A stretch of DNA of 64,000 bases, taken from contig LVBL01000003.1 of assembly GCA_001604405.1 (NCBI GenBank), positions 62,001 to 126,000 of the forward strand. The letters run 5' to 3'. The notes below the pieces were generated by a model that worked only from the letters and a program-made list of their open reading frames with translations, made no database searches and was not told the origin of the DNA. Every line of letters starts with the position of its first letter. The first letter of the stretch is position 1. Both the position numbers and the translations under genes were made by a program. Positions 6,892 through 17,088 of this stretch are shown one piece after another. The DNA is from Spirochaetales bacterium Spiro_10 (GTDB lineage Bacteria > Spirochaetota > Spirochaetia > Treponematales > Treponemataceae).

Positions 6892-9800
6892 ATGAACCGT
6901 CCCGCAATCGTGCATATCATTCAGTTTGTCCTCTTCATTATCCTCCTGACCGGGGCGTTTTTGCTTGTCTCTCCCGTTTCAGGACTGATGGAGCGCGCCA
7001 TCGATTCGACAAGGGACGAGTTCATGCTCGAGTTCGAGCGCGCCACGGGATTGCGCCTGTCGTATGAAAGCATCTCGCCGTCGGTGATCAAGACCCTGCT
7101 CATCAAGGATATCGTGGTGACTGACGCCTCGAACGAAACGGTCGTCGCGCGCGCGTCGACCGTTTCCGTTTCTTACAGCCTGCCCGCCCTCTTGTTCGGC
7201 GGTGTTTCCTCAGCCATTCGGGGCATCGTCATAGAAAACGCGACCGTCTATGTCGATATCGCGCGTAACGGGGAGCTGGTCGCCAGGTTCAGGCGGCAGG
7301 ACGCGTCTGCCTCGGAAGCGTTGCCCGCCGTGACGCAGTCGGCTTCGGGACCGGTCTCTCTCGCCGACATCGTGCCGCGGGACGTTCTGGTACGGATACG
7401 CAATCTGGACGTGCGCTACGTCGACCGCGACTGGTCGGCATCCTTGGCCATTCGCCGCGGAAACGCCCTGTTCGCGGACTCGGGCGTGGAATTCGACATT
7501 GACGGTTCCATGCGGTACGACAACGCGCGCCTTTCGGACTTCGGTCCCTTTTCGTCGACTCTGAGCCTCACCGGAGAGGTCAATCACGACATGACGAACG
7601 GTTCGGCGAGCCTTTCCGTCTCCTCTCTCCAGGGAGCCAAGTTTTCCGTGTCGAGGATCGGTCTGGTGACGACGTACCGGAACGGGGTTGTCCGCGTGAA
7701 CGCGGTTCAGGATTTGCAACCGGTCGATCTCTCGGTGCTTTGGGATACCGCGTCGGGCGAGGTGAACGCGCGTGTCGAGTGCGACCGGCTTCTTCCGCTG
7801 TACTGGATCACGCCGTCAATGAGCCTCCCGTCCTCGCTCAAGGACATGTCCGTTTCGGGAAAGGCGAACCTGCGCGTCTCGGGCGACGGGGCCATGTCCT
7901 ACGCCGCCGCGTTCTCGGTTTTTCTTCCCGACGGTTTTTACGGCGGAGGTGTCGGTACGGTCAGCGTGGACGGCGACGAGAAAACGGTCAATGTCCGGAG
8001 GATTTCCGCATTGGGACCGCGGGCCGACATAGAAATATCGGGATCCTACGGGATATATTCGGGAATACCGGAAGGCCTTCTGTCCGTACGTTCCTTCAGG
8101 CCCCGTGACGGGTTGTCGGTAACCGGCGACTGTTACGTGCAACGGTCTTCGCGGGGTTTTCTCGCTGTCATTCCCGAGCTGCGGGTAAACGACGCGCGCT
8201 TTGAGTCGATCCGCTTTTACGCAAACCCGGACCGGGTCGAGGGAACCGAGTTCTCGCTGGAGGCCCGCGATTCGCGCGGTACGATCGCCGCGGAGGGCAC
8301 CCTGGCGACGGAGGGACAGTCCTTTTTCCAGGGATATCTCGCCCTTGACTCGATCGACGCCGGGAACCTCGCGGGGCTTGCCGGCTACGGCGCCGGGCCT
8401 TCGGCGGACGGAATCGGCGCGGGCGGGGATTCCGGGTGGGGCTTGACGACTGAGCTGTACGTCTCGTCCGATATGGAAAGCCTTTCGTTCAACTGTACGC
8501 GCCTCGTCCTCGCCTCGTCCGGGAAGGAATCCGGCGGGGCCTACGTTCTGCTCTCCGCAAAGGGCACGGAACGTGAGATATTCATAACCGACATAGCGAC
8601 GTCTCCGGGAATCGCCTCGGTGACGGGCGATATCCACGCGTATCTGGAAGGCTCGGGAGACGTTTTTTTCGACGCGGACATGTCCGTCCAGTCGATCCCG
8701 TACCGGTTGAACGGCGTGTACTCAAGGGGAGACTTGTCGGTATACGGCGATTACGGTCTCGCAATTTCGATAATCAGGGATCCGCTTGTCGGGACCTCGG
8801 GGGCCTTTCGCGTTGACGGATTTCCGCTTCCTCTCGGCCCTCTCATGGTTTCCCTTTCGCTTGACGGTGGCTTCACGACCGACCTTGACGGTGCATGGAA
8901 GGCGGTCGTGCGAAGGGGTTTTGCCGAGGAACTGAACGGGTTCACGCCGCTTTCCACTTCGCTTTCCTTCGCCGGTACGGCTGATCCGTCCGGTTTGTTT
9001 TTCCACGAGATGGCCCTCACCGACTCGAGATCGAGACTGCTCGGGCAGGCGCGCGTCGGAGTGTTCCCCGACACGGGCTCCGGTGACCGGTATTCCGTCG
9101 ATATCGACCTTTCGTCCGCCGACGGCCAGGAATCCTTCGCTCTTTCCGGGAACGCAACGAGGTCGACCGACGTATTTCTCGAAGGAAGGCTTGATCTCGT
9201 CAACGTTCCGCTCATCCGCTTCATGAAGGGCCAGACGCCGGACAACGCGGTAACCGCGTCGGTCACCTGTTCCGGAACTCCGGAAACGATCTTTGCCTCG
9301 GTGGACATCCGTTCGCTTTCCTACAGGTATTCCGGCCATGACGCGTCCCTGAGGGGTTCCGCCCTGTTGGATGACGGGAACGTCGTGCTGTCCGAGCTGG
9401 TCGCGTCATGGAACGGCCATGTAATCGATTCGGCCAAGGGAACGCTGAGCCTTTCCTCCGGAGTCGCCTCGTTCAACGCGGCCTATCGGGGAATTCTCGA
9501 CGACTCGCCCGTTACGACGGGCCTTACGGTTGACCTCGTACCCGAACCGGTGCCGGGATCGGAGGGTAAGCGCGAATCCTTCGATTTCAGCCGGTTTACC
9601 CTGCGTGTCTCGGCGAGCGATTTCCGGTGGAACACGATCAAGCCCGCGGAGCCCTTCGTGTGTACCCTCGTGCGCGAACCGGGCATCCTCGCGCTGTACG
9701 CCGGCCCCGACGAGGACATCACGGGCTTTCTTCTTGATGACGGGACTTTCTCGCTTCGCGCGGGTGCCTCCTCGCCGGTCAGTTTTGCCGCGGACGGGGC

Positions 9801-11268
9801 GATAATCGAAAGCGAGATATCGGTGATCGTGGGCGACATACGCGTGGACATGCCGCGCCTGTGGCCCTTGGCGTCGATCGGTTTCGTTGCCTTCGATTCG
9901 GGAACCGTCGAAGGAGAGCTTTCTATCTCGGGCCTCCTTTCGGATCCCGATTTTTTCGGAAAGCTATCCGCCCGCAACCTTGTCGTGCGGTCCCCGGGGG
10001 TTTTCGAAGAGCGGTTCGTCCCTGAGCCCTTCGATATCGTCGCCGAGGGAAAGACGCTGAATGTCGAAACCTTCCGGCTGGAAAGCGAGAGTTCGGTGCT
10101 CTACGCGAACGCCACGGCCTACTTCGACCGCTGGGTGCCTACGAAGGTCACGCTCAAGACCTATACCGAGAAGGACAGGCCCCTTCGCGTTGACACGAAC
10201 AACCAGTATTTCGCGGCAAAGGGCAGGGCAAACTGCGATCTTGACCTGTCATTCTCTCATGAAGGCATATTCGTGCTCGGCAACGCGACCTTTGAGCGCG
10301 GGTATTTCGCCATCATGTTCGACGGCTTTTCGGAGGAGGCCGACGAAGATGATGACTCGAGCGGCGTCGTCGTGGATCTCAGCCTCGATATAGGGCAGCG
10401 CGTCGAATACCGCTGGCCGTCGAATTCCTTCCCCATCCTGCGGGGCCTGATCCAGGCCGACCAGTCCTTCAAGATCGCGATCGACAGCGCGAACGAGACC
10501 TTTTCGCTGAAGGGCGGGGCGAGTCTGAAGGGGGGCGAGCTTTTTTACATCAAGCGGAGCTTTTACCTCAGGCAGGGAAGCATAACCTTCAACGAGAATC
10601 AGGACAAATTCGACCCGCTCATATCGCTCAGAGCGGAAATACGCGAACGGGACGACTTCGGGGATCCCGTAAGGATCATCCTTCTCGTGGAGAACCAGCC
10701 GCTGGCCTCGTTCACCCCGACCATATATTCCGATCCGCCAAAACCGACGGCCGAACTGATGGCCTTGCTCGGACAGGCGGCGAGCGCGGATTCCTCCCGG
10801 GAAACCCTTCTCAGGACGACCGTCATCACCGCTTCGGACATCTTCACGCAAATGGGACTGTTCCGCTCGGTCGAGAACAGGGTCCGTGATTTTCTCAACG
10901 TTGACATCTTCTCCATACGCACCCTGCTTCTTCAGAACGCCCTCCTCGGACAGGCCATGCAGGAGGACACGGACAGGAAGATGACGATCGGTAACTATTT
11001 CGACAATACTACTGTTTATTTCGGTAAGTACTTCGGATCGGCCGTATACGCCGATGCCCTGCTGCATTTTAGCTATTATGACCCGAAATCAGCCTTGAAT
11101 ACCGGGTCAAAAGAGGCCGTTTATGGTAACATGCTCTTCGAGCCGGAATTGGGCCTCGAGATCGACACGCCCTTCTTTCTGGTTCGCTGGGCCTTCGCCC
11201 CGGACAACCTTGACAGTTTTTTCGTCGGAGACAGCTCTATTACCATTTCCTGGAAGTTTTCATACTGA
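6892..11268 (+). CDS. tamB: TamB/AsmA-like inner-membrane anchored translocation protein (DUF490)
   Basis: 1458 residues from ATG 6892. The open frame continues upstream, but that part is antisense to tmk and lacks family character. A single N-terminal membrane anchor (IIQFVLFIILLTGAFLLV) is followed by a very long beta-rich periplasmic region with repeated Ser/Asp/Gly strands, as in the hydrophobic-groove lipid-transfer proteins TamB and AsmA. The C-terminal roughly 330 residues hold the TamB signature region: FSLKGGASLKGGELFYIKRSF, RAEIRERDDFGDPVRIIL and PKPTAELMALLGQ. In TamB systems this bridges to an Omp85 protein. Here the next gene is bamA and there is no tamA, so BamA is the probable partner, as described for Borrelia. 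The start has no Shine-Dalgarno. Confidence 0.9.
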   Translation: MNRPAIVHIIQFVLFIILLTGAFLLVSPVSGLMERAIDSTRDEFMLEFERATGLRLSYESISPSVIKTLLIKDIVVTDASNETVVARASTVSVSYSLPALLFGGVSSAIRGIVIENATVYVDIARNGELVARFRRQDASASEALPAVTQSASGPVSLADIVPRDVLVRIRNLDVRYVDRDWSASLAIRRGNALFADSGVEFDIDGSMRYDNARLSDFGPFSSTLSLTGEVNHDMTNGSASLSVSSLQGAKFSVSRIGLVTTYRNGVVRVNAVQDLQPVDLSVLWDTASGEVNARVECDRLLPLYWITPSMSLPSSLKDMSVSGKANLRVSGDGAMSYAAAFSVFLPDGFYGGGVGTVSVDGDEKTVNVRRISALGPRADIEISGSYGIYSGIPEGLLSVRSFRPRDGLSVTGDCYVQRSSRGFLAVIPELRVNDARFESIRFYANPDRVEGTEFSLEARDSRGTIAAEGTLATEGQSFFQGYLALDSIDAGNLAGLAGYGAGPSADGIGAGGDSGWGLTTELYVSSDMESLSFNCTRLVLASSGKESGGAYVLLSAKGTEREIFITDIATSPGIASVTGDIHAYLEGSGDVFFDADMSVQSIPYRLNGVYSRGDLSVYGDYGLAISIIRDPLVGTSGAFRVDGFPLPLGPLMVSLSLDGGFTTDLDGAWKAVVRRGFAEELNGFTPLSTSLSFAGTADPSGLFFHEMALTDSRSRLLGQARVGVFPDTGSGDRYSVDIDLSSADGQESFALSGNATRSTDVFLEGRLDLVNVPLIRFMKGQTPDNAVTASVTCSGTPETIFASVDIRSLSYRYSGHDASLRGSALLDDGNVVLSELVASWNGHVIDSAKGTLSLSSGVASFNAAYRGILDDSPVTTGLTVDLVPEPVPGSEGKRESFDFSRFTLRVSASDFRWNTIKPAEPFVCTLVREPGILALYAGPDEDITGFLLDDGTFSLRAGASSPVSFAADGAIIESEISVIVGDIRVDMPRLWPLASIGFVAFDSGTVEGELSISGLLSDPDFFGKLSARNLVVRSPGVFEERFVPEPFDIVAEGKTLNVETFRLESESSVLYANATAYFDRWVPTKVTLKTYTEKDRPLRVDTNNQYFAAKGRANCDLDLSFSHEGIFVLGNATFERGYFAIMFDGFSEEADEDDDSSGVVVDLSLDIGQRVEYRWPSNSFPILRGLIQADQSFKIAIDSANETFSLKGGASLKGGELFYIKRSFYLRQGSITFNENQDKFDPLISLRAEIRERDDFGDPVRIILLVENQPLASFTPTIYSDPPKPTAELMALLGQAASADSSRETLLRTTVITASDIFTQMGLFRSVENRVRDFLNVDIFSIRTLLLQNALLGQAMQEDTDRKMTIGNYFDNTTVYFGKYFGSAVYADALLHFSYYDPKSALNTGSKEAVYGNMLFEPELGLEIDTPFFLVRWAFAPDNLDSFFVGDSSITISWKFSY

Positions 11269-11286
11269 CCCCTTCTATGCTATAGT
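11257..11286 (+). promoter_or_regulatory. Candidate promoter for bamA
   Basis: TTTTCA (11257-11262), an 18-nt spacer and TATAGT (11281-11286), with an extended -10 TG at 11278-11279. The -35 overlaps the tamB stop region. Predicted start near 11293, just ahead of AAGGAG (11295-11300) and ATG 11309. Confidence 0.4.
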
Positions 11287-11308
11287 CTACGCCTAAGGAG
11301 CCCTTGTA

Positions 11309-13801
11309 ATGCGCACTAAAAACGTTGTTCTTCTGTTGCTTTTTTCGCTCGTTCTCTCGGGGATGCTGTTTTCCCAAACGGGCGGAGAGTGGTACCAGAA
11401 CAAACCCATCCGGCAAATAACCTTTGAGGGCCTACGAAGCGTCGACAAGGGCGAACTCAACGGACTGTTCGGCTCGTACGTCGGAAAGCCTTTCAGCGAC
11501 GAGCGATACTGGGAGATCCTGCAGAAGCTGTACGCGCTCGAGTACTTTGACGATATCGCTCCGATCGCGTTGCCGGGGGATCCCGACAAAAAAACCGTTT
11601 TGCTCCAGTTCACGGTCAAGGAAAAGCCCGTCGTAAGGAAAATCGTCTTTATCGGCAACAAGCAGATACGCCCGTCCGAGCTGCTCGAAAAGATATCCCT
11701 GAAGCAGGGGGACATCTACAACGAGCTCAAGGCGCGGATGGACGAGCGGGCGGTACGGGAACATTACCTTACCAAGGGTTTCGCCTCTTCCCGCGTAACG
11801 GTTTCGCAGGTAGTAAACGAGGACAAGTCGATCAACCTGACTTTTACCGTGGAAGAGGGAAAGAAGACCGTCGTCTCGTCGATCAATTTCGAGGGAAACC
11901 GGAATATCTCCTCGAAGACGCTGAAAGGCGCCCTTTCCCTCAAGGAAGAGAAGCTTTTCAGCAAGGGTCTGTTCACGGAAAGCATGCTCGAGGCCGACAA
12001 GGCGGCATTGCGCGATTACTATACCGAGCGGGGATACGTCGATGTCGTTATAGAGAACGTATTACGCGAGGTTGACTCGGAGTCGAATCCCGAGGAGAAC
12101 CGCCTGAAGCTGACGTTCGTCATCAAGGAAGGCGACGTGTTTACCTACGGCGGCACGACCTTGTCCGGAAACAGGATCTTTTCGAACGAGGAGCTTCTGT
12201 CCAAGATCCGCATTTCCGAGGGCGAGGTCATGAACCTCAACCGGTTCAATCGCGGCTATCAGGCGCTTCTGGACGTGTATTTCGAGAACGGATACACCGC
12301 CAACTACATCAACAAGACCGAAACGCGGGATAACGAGCGGAAGAGAATCTCGTACACGATAGTGATCGTGGAAAACGACCGCAGCCATATCCAGAATATA
12401 ATCATCCGCGGAAACACGAAAACGAAGGATTACGTCATAGCGCGGGAATTCGCCATCGAAGAGGGCGACATCTTCTCGAAGACGAAACTCATAAGCAGCA
12501 TCCGGAACCTGTACAATCTCAGGTATTTTTCCACCATCACACCCGACGTCGTCCAGGGCTCCGAGCAAAATCTCGTCGACATCATCGTGAACGTCGAGGA
12601 GCAGTCGACCGCCTCCATCCAGTTCGGCGTGACCTTCTCCGGCGTCACCGATTCGGAGACATTCCCCCTTTCGGTTTTTTTGCAATGGCAGGACACGAAC
12701 TTCAAGGGACTGGGAAAGACCGTGTCTGCCAACGTGACCGCGTCGACCGACACGCAGAGCCTGACGCTCGGGTATACCGAAAACTGGTTTCTCGGCTCGC
12801 CGCTTTCGGTAAGTTTCAACCTCTCGATCGCGCACAAGTACCTGTTCGCGTACCAGGACTCGCTCTATCCGATATTCGACGACGATTACTTCAACGAATA
12901 CGGAATGGTTCCGGACCCGTTCACCTCGTACGAGGAATACATGAACGCCTCGTCGCTTGATCCTTCCTACCGCATGAAGTACGAACAGTGGAAGTACGGA
13001 CTCGGCATCTCGACCGGTTACCGCTGGCTTCCAAGTCTCGCGATCGTTACCCTGCGCGGAGGACTGAACTTCTCCGTGATGCAGAACTATTACGACGATC
13101 AGATTTACCGTCCCGCCGACCGCGGAATTCGCGACAAGCACGGTCAGTGGTCCTGGGGCAACAGCGTGTGGACGAGGCTGTCGCTCGACCATCGCGACAT
13201 CAACTACGACCCCTCGACCGGCTGGTTCGCGAGCCAGCAGGTCACGCTGAACGGCATTATCCCGACGATCGAGTCGGAGTATTACGTCAAGTTCGAGACC
13301 AAGCTGGAAAAGTACTTCACGCTGGTGGATTACCCGCTGTTCGAGACGTGGAACCTGAAGATCGTCCTTGCGGGATTTACCACCATCGCCCTTCAGACTC
13401 CGGTCTTTGACAGCATGATTACCGAGTCGAGCAAGCTGTTCATCGACGGTATGTTCAACGGGCGAGGCTGGATCGACCTGTATTCCAAGTCGTCCCTTCG
13501 CGGAAACGCTATGTTGAGCCATACGCTCGAACTGCGCGCGCCGGTAGCGCCCGGAATCCTTTCGCTGGACTTTTTCTTCGACGCGGTCGCGATCAAGGAT
13601 ACCCCGTCCGACTTGTCGAACCTGAGGCTTGACGACTACTACATGAGCTTCGGCCCGGGCTTGCGTTTTTCCATCCAGCAGTTCCCGCTCAGGCTCCTTT
13701 TCGCCAATACGTTCAGGATACTTGACGGAGAGGTCGAGTGGTCGGACGGTTCTGGACCGAACTGGAAATTCGTTCTTTCGTTCAATATTGCGAACTTGTA
13801 A
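11309..13801 (+). CDS. bamA: BamA, Omp85-family outer-membrane assembly factor (Tp92-like)
   Basis: Central component that folds barrel proteins into the outer membrane. 830 residues: signal peptide (VVLLLLFSLVLSGMLFSQ), five POTRA domains (about 32-440; recurring I.F.GN / G..Y motifs such as KIVFIGNKQIRPSELL, INFEGNRNIS and IIRGNTKTKDYVIAREF), then a C-terminal 16-strand-type barrel (about 445-830). The usual VRGF/Y loop-6 motif appears as FNGRGW, keeping Arg-Gly. The protein ends in FNIANL rather than a terminal Phe. Orthologue of the treponemal antigen Tp92. RBS AAGGAG. Upstream tamB and downstream skp give a compact envelope-biogenesis unit. Confidence 0.95.
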   Translation: MRTKNVVLLLLFSLVLSGMLFSQTGGEWYQNKPIRQITFEGLRSVDKGELNGLFGSYVGKPFSDERYWEILQKLYALEYFDDIAPIALPGDPDKKTVLLQFTVKEKPVVRKIVFIGNKQIRPSELLEKISLKQGDIYNELKARMDERAVREHYLTKGFASSRVTVSQVVNEDKSINLTFTVEEGKKTVVSSINFEGNRNISSKTLKGALSLKEEKLFSKGLFTESMLEADKAALRDYYTERGYVDVVIENVLREVDSESNPEENRLKLTFVIKEGDVFTYGGTTLSGNRIFSNEELLSKIRISEGEVMNLNRFNRGYQALLDVYFENGYTANYINKTETRDNERKRISYTIVIVENDRSHIQNIIIRGNTKTKDYVIAREFAIEEGDIFSKTKLISSIRNLYNLRYFSTITPDVVQGSEQNLVDIIVNVEEQSTASIQFGVTFSGVTDSETFPLSVFLQWQDTNFKGLGKTVSANVTASTDTQSLTLGYTENWFLGSPLSVSFNLSIAHKYLFAYQDSLYPIFDDDYFNEYGMVPDPFTSYEEYMNASSLDPSYRMKYEQWKYGLGISTGYRWLPSLAIVTLRGGLNFSVMQNYYDDQIYRPADRGIRDKHGQWSWGNSVWTRLSLDHRDINYDPSTGWFASQQVTLNGIIPTIESEYYVKFETKLEKYFTLVDYPLFETWNLKIVLAGFTTIALQTPVFDSMITESSKLFIDGMFNGRGWIDLYSKSSLRGNAMLSHTLELRAPVAPGILSLDFFFDAVAIKDTPSDLSNLRLDDYYMSFGPGLRFSIQQFPLRLLFANTFRILDGEVEWSDGSGPNWKFVLSFNIANL

Positions 13802-13822
13802 CGGAGAGAGAGGAAATATTAC

Positions 13823-14350
13823 ATGAGCAAGCGAGTGGTTATTTTGGCCTTTGCCGCAATTCTGCTGGCAGGTATTCCCGCGGTGGCGCAGCAGATAACG
13901 AAGTTCGCCGTGATCGACACGTCGCGAATATACACGACCTTTTACCGCGATTCGAGAAGCGTCCGCGAATACGAGGCGAAAAAGGCCCAGTATCAGGGCG
14001 AGATAAAGCGAATGAGCGACGAAGTGAAGTCGCTGCGTCAGCAAAAAGTCGATGCCGAGTCGGCCGGAGATTCGTCAAAGGTCTCGCGGCTCGAGGCGGA
14101 TATAGCCTCACGGACCAATACCCTTCTCGAGTATTCGAAGGTAAAAAACGCCGAGCTGGACCAGCTGAAGAAACGTTTGGTCACCGACGATGCGTTTTAC
14201 TCCATGTTGTACGAGGAAATCAGGACTATCGGCGAGGCCGACGGCTACAGCATGGTCCTGAGCCTTCAGGAAGGCAACTCGATCATCTGGTACAGCCCCA
14301 CCGTGGACATTACCGACAAGGTCATTAAAAGCATGACGAGCCGTCGTTAG
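13823..14350 (+). CDS. skp: Skp/OmpH-family periplasmic chaperone
   Basis: 175 residues: signal peptide (VVILAFAAILLAGIPAVAQ), then the family start KFAVIDTSRIYTTFYRDS, a long charged coiled coil (about 50-125; EAKKAQYQGEIKRMSDEVKSL and beyond), and a C-terminal beta part (GYSMVLSLQEGNSIIWYSP, VDITDKVI). Skp holds unfolded outer-membrane proteins in the periplasm and hands them to BamA, which is encoded 21 bases upstream. RBS GGAGAGAGAGG. Co-transcription with bamA and mutS is likely. Confidence 0.9.
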   Translation: MSKRVVILAFAAILLAGIPAVAQQITKFAVIDTSRIYTTFYRDSRSVREYEAKKAQYQGEIKRMSDEVKSLRQQKVDAESAGDSSKVSRLEADIASRTNTLLEYSKVKNAELDQLKKRLVTDDAFYSMLYEEIRTIGEADGYSMVLSLQEGNSIIWYSPTVDITDKVIKSMTSRR

Positions 14351-14368
14351 CCGAATCGGGGAGAGACG

Positions 14369-17053
14369 ATGGCAGAGTCCACGCCCATGATGAGCCAGTA
14401 TCTCGGCATAAAGGAACAGTACCGCGATGCGGTACTGTTCTTTCGTCTGGGCGACTTTTACGAGATGTTCAACGAGGACGCCGTTGAGGTCAGCCGTCTT
14501 CTGAATCTCACGCTTACGCATCGGGGCGGCTCTCCCATGTGCGGCGTGCCGTACCACGCATCGCGCGTATACATAGCGAGACTTCTGAGAGCCGGAAAGA
14601 AAATCGCCATTTGCGAGCAAACGGCGATCCCGGGGCCGGGGAAGGGCCTCGCCGAACGCAAGGTAGTCGAGGTGTTGACGCCGGGAACCGTCGTAGACGA
14701 GGATTACCTCGACAGGTCCGCGAACAACTATCTGGCGGCCCTGACGAGCTCGCAGGGGCGTGACGGGTACTCGGTCTCTTTCGCGTATATCGACGTGTCC
14801 ACGGGAGAATTCGCCGTTACATCGTTTCCCGAGGACGAGTCCCCGTCCCGCGTCAGGAAGGAACTCGGCCGGATCTGTCCGAGCGAGCTGCTCATACAGT
14901 TGTCCCTGTTGCAGGGCAATGCCGCGGTCGCCGAGGCGCTGGGCGAGTATCCGTCGATCGTCCTTAACAAATTCCCCGACTGGAGCGTGAACGCGGATCT
15001 TGCCCAGAAGCGGCTGTGCGCCCTTTTCGGGACCGAGTCCCTCGCGGCGTTCGGCCTCAAGGGGGAATCGCCCGAGCTCCTGCCCGCGGGCCTTCTCATC
15101 GACTATCTCGCCCGGACCGCCGGCACGACGCTCGCGCACGTGCGCGGGATAACCGTGTACGGCGACGGCGAGTGCGTTCAGATAGACGATTCCACGAGGA
15201 AAAACCTCGAGCTGGAGAGGAACCTCAGGGACGCGACGCGTTCGTTTACCCTGCTCGAGACGATCGACCATACGAGAACCTCGATGGGATCCAGGCTCCT
15301 GAGAAAGTGGATCGTGTCCCCGCTCGTCGACGTGTCGCGGATCACGAGACGCACGGACGGCGTGACGTTCCTCTACAAGGACCAGCGGACGCTCGCGGCC
15401 GTCCGGGACGCGCTCTCGGGGATCCTCGACATAGAGAGGCTTGCGGCGCGCGTGGCGATGGATCGGGCGCATGGCAAGGACCTCGTGGCCGTCAGGCAAA
15501 GCCTTACGGGCGTCCTGGAACTGACACGGTTGCTTTCCTGCAAGAACGCACCGTCCGACTTGATACCCGCTCAGTCTCCCGACGGGATACGCGCGTTGCG
15601 GGATACCTTGCAGGCATCCCTGCTCGACGATTGCCCGATCGTCCTCAACGAGGGCGGGATGATCAGGCCGGGATGGTCCGGGAGGCTGGACGAACTGACG
15701 TCCCTGCGGGACAACTCGAACGCGGTGTTGACCGCCTATCTCGAGGAAGAGCGCGAACGCACGGGAATCGGGAATCTCCGCATCAAGTACAACAGGATGC
15801 TCGGGTACTACCTTGAAGTGACCAAGGGGAACCTTTCGTCCGTTCCCCCTCATTTCATCCGGCGGCGCTCCCTCGCGAACGGCGACCGGTATACCACCGA
15901 CCGGCTCGTCGAACTCGAAACGGAACTGAACGGAGTCGAATCGCGGATCGTCGAGTGCGAGCGGGGCCTGTTCCTTGAGGTGCGTTCCCTTGTCGCGGCC
16001 CAATTGCCGCTTCTCGGCGGGATAGCCCGGGCCGTCTCGAGACTTGACGCGGTTCAATCCTATGCCTATGCCGCGACGGTGCACGGCTGGGTACGTCCGT
16101 CTTTCGCCGACGACGGTTCGATGGATATCGCGGAGGGCCGCCACCCAGTCGTGGAGGCCCACCTGCCGCAGGGCTCGTTCATACCGAACGGCATCCGCCT
16201 AACATCAGCCGGCCTTTCCGGCGATCCTTCTTTCGCCCTCATCACCGGGCCGAACATGGCGGGGAAAAGCACCTTTCTTCGCCAGACGGCGCTCATCGTG
16301 CTCATGGCGCAGGCGGGTTCGTACGTCCCGGCGGGTTCGGCGGTCATCACGCCGGTCGACAAGGTTTTTTGCCGCGTCGGCGCCTCCGACAATCTCGCCC
16401 GGGGCGAGTCAACCTTTCTCGTCGAGATGACCGAGACCGCCCATATCCTCAGGTCGGCTACCCGGAACAGCCTCGTGATCATGGACGAGGTCGGTAGGGG
16501 TACGTCGACGGAGGACGGTCTTTCACTGGCCGCCGCAATACTCGAGCACCTTCTGGAAAAGACCGGCGCAAAGACCCTTTTCGCGACGCATTATCACGAG
16601 TTGTCCAAGATTCGGAGCCCCCGACTCGAGAATTTCTGCCTTGAAGTCCTGGAAAGCGAGGGCGAGGTCGTCTTTCTCAAGCGGCTGAAACGGGGCGCGT
16701 CCGCCAACTCCTACGGTATTCATGTCGCCCGCCTTGCCGGCGTTCCTCAGTCGGTTCTCGATAGGGCGCGCGAAATTCTCGCGACGCACGCAAGCCTTCC
16801 CGTCGGGACACCTGAGCCGTCGGAACCACCGGGTAGCGTCCTTACCGCCGATCCGGACGCATCTTTGGGCTCGTCACGGCCTGAATCACCCGAAGCGCGC
16901 GCGGGAAGTCCGCCCGTTTCGGGGCCGCAACTGTTCTCCGAGGAAGAACTCGTGCTGGACGAGCTTCTTTCGATAGATACGGACAGGCTTGCCCCGATCG
17001 ACGCCTTGGCGACGATTGACCGCTGGAAAAAAACCCTTTTTCCGGCTCGTTAA
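14369..17053 (+). CDS. mutS: DNA mismatch repair ATPase MutS
   Basis: Recognises mismatches and recruits MutL. 894 residues. N-terminal mismatch-binding motif FFRLGDFYEMF (Phe-Tyr-Glu) near residues 29-39, connector, lever/clamp helices, then the ABC-type ATPase: Walker A GPNMAGKST (about 627-635), ARGESTFLVEM, Walker B SLVIMDEVGRGTSTEDG and TLFATHYHEL. A Pro/Ser-rich linker (about 812-850) precedes the short C-terminal tail. RBS GGGGAGAGACG before ATG 14369. mutL is not in the window. Adjacency to skp is the order I remember from T. pallidum. Confidence 0.97.
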   Translation: MAESTPMMSQYLGIKEQYRDAVLFFRLGDFYEMFNEDAVEVSRLLNLTLTHRGGSPMCGVPYHASRVYIARLLRAGKKIAICEQTAIPGPGKGLAERKVVEVLTPGTVVDEDYLDRSANNYLAALTSSQGRDGYSVSFAYIDVSTGEFAVTSFPEDESPSRVRKELGRICPSELLIQLSLLQGNAAVAEALGEYPSIVLNKFPDWSVNADLAQKRLCALFGTESLAAFGLKGESPELLPAGLLIDYLARTAGTTLAHVRGITVYGDGECVQIDDSTRKNLELERNLRDATRSFTLLETIDHTRTSMGSRLLRKWIVSPLVDVSRITRRTDGVTFLYKDQRTLAAVRDALSGILDIERLAARVAMDRAHGKDLVAVRQSLTGVLELTRLLSCKNAPSDLIPAQSPDGIRALRDTLQASLLDDCPIVLNEGGMIRPGWSGRLDELTSLRDNSNAVLTAYLEEERERTGIGNLRIKYNRMLGYYLEVTKGNLSSVPPHFIRRRSLANGDRYTTDRLVELETELNGVESRIVECERGLFLEVRSLVAAQLPLLGGIARAVSRLDAVQSYAYAATVHGWVRPSFADDGSMDIAEGRHPVVEAHLPQGSFIPNGIRLTSAGLSGDPSFALITGPNMAGKSTFLRQTALIVLMAQAGSYVPAGSAVITPVDKVFCRVGASDNLARGESTFLVEMTETAHILRSATRNSLVIMDEVGRGTSTEDGLSLAAAILEHLLEKTGAKTLFATHYHELSKIRSPRLENFCLEVLESEGEVVFLKRLKRGASANSYGIHVARLAGVPQSVLDRAREILATHASLPVGTPEPSEPPGSVLTADPDASLGSSRPESPEARAGSPPVSGPQLFSEEELVLDELLSIDTDRLAPIDALATIDRWKKTLFPAR

Positions 17054-17088
17054 CGGCCACGGAGCCGAATACGCCCGAACAGTCTTGC

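Noticed and set aside
12062-14044. A 660-residue open frame antisense to bamA and skp
   Set aside because: Spans two well-supported genes on the other strand and has no recognisable motifs.
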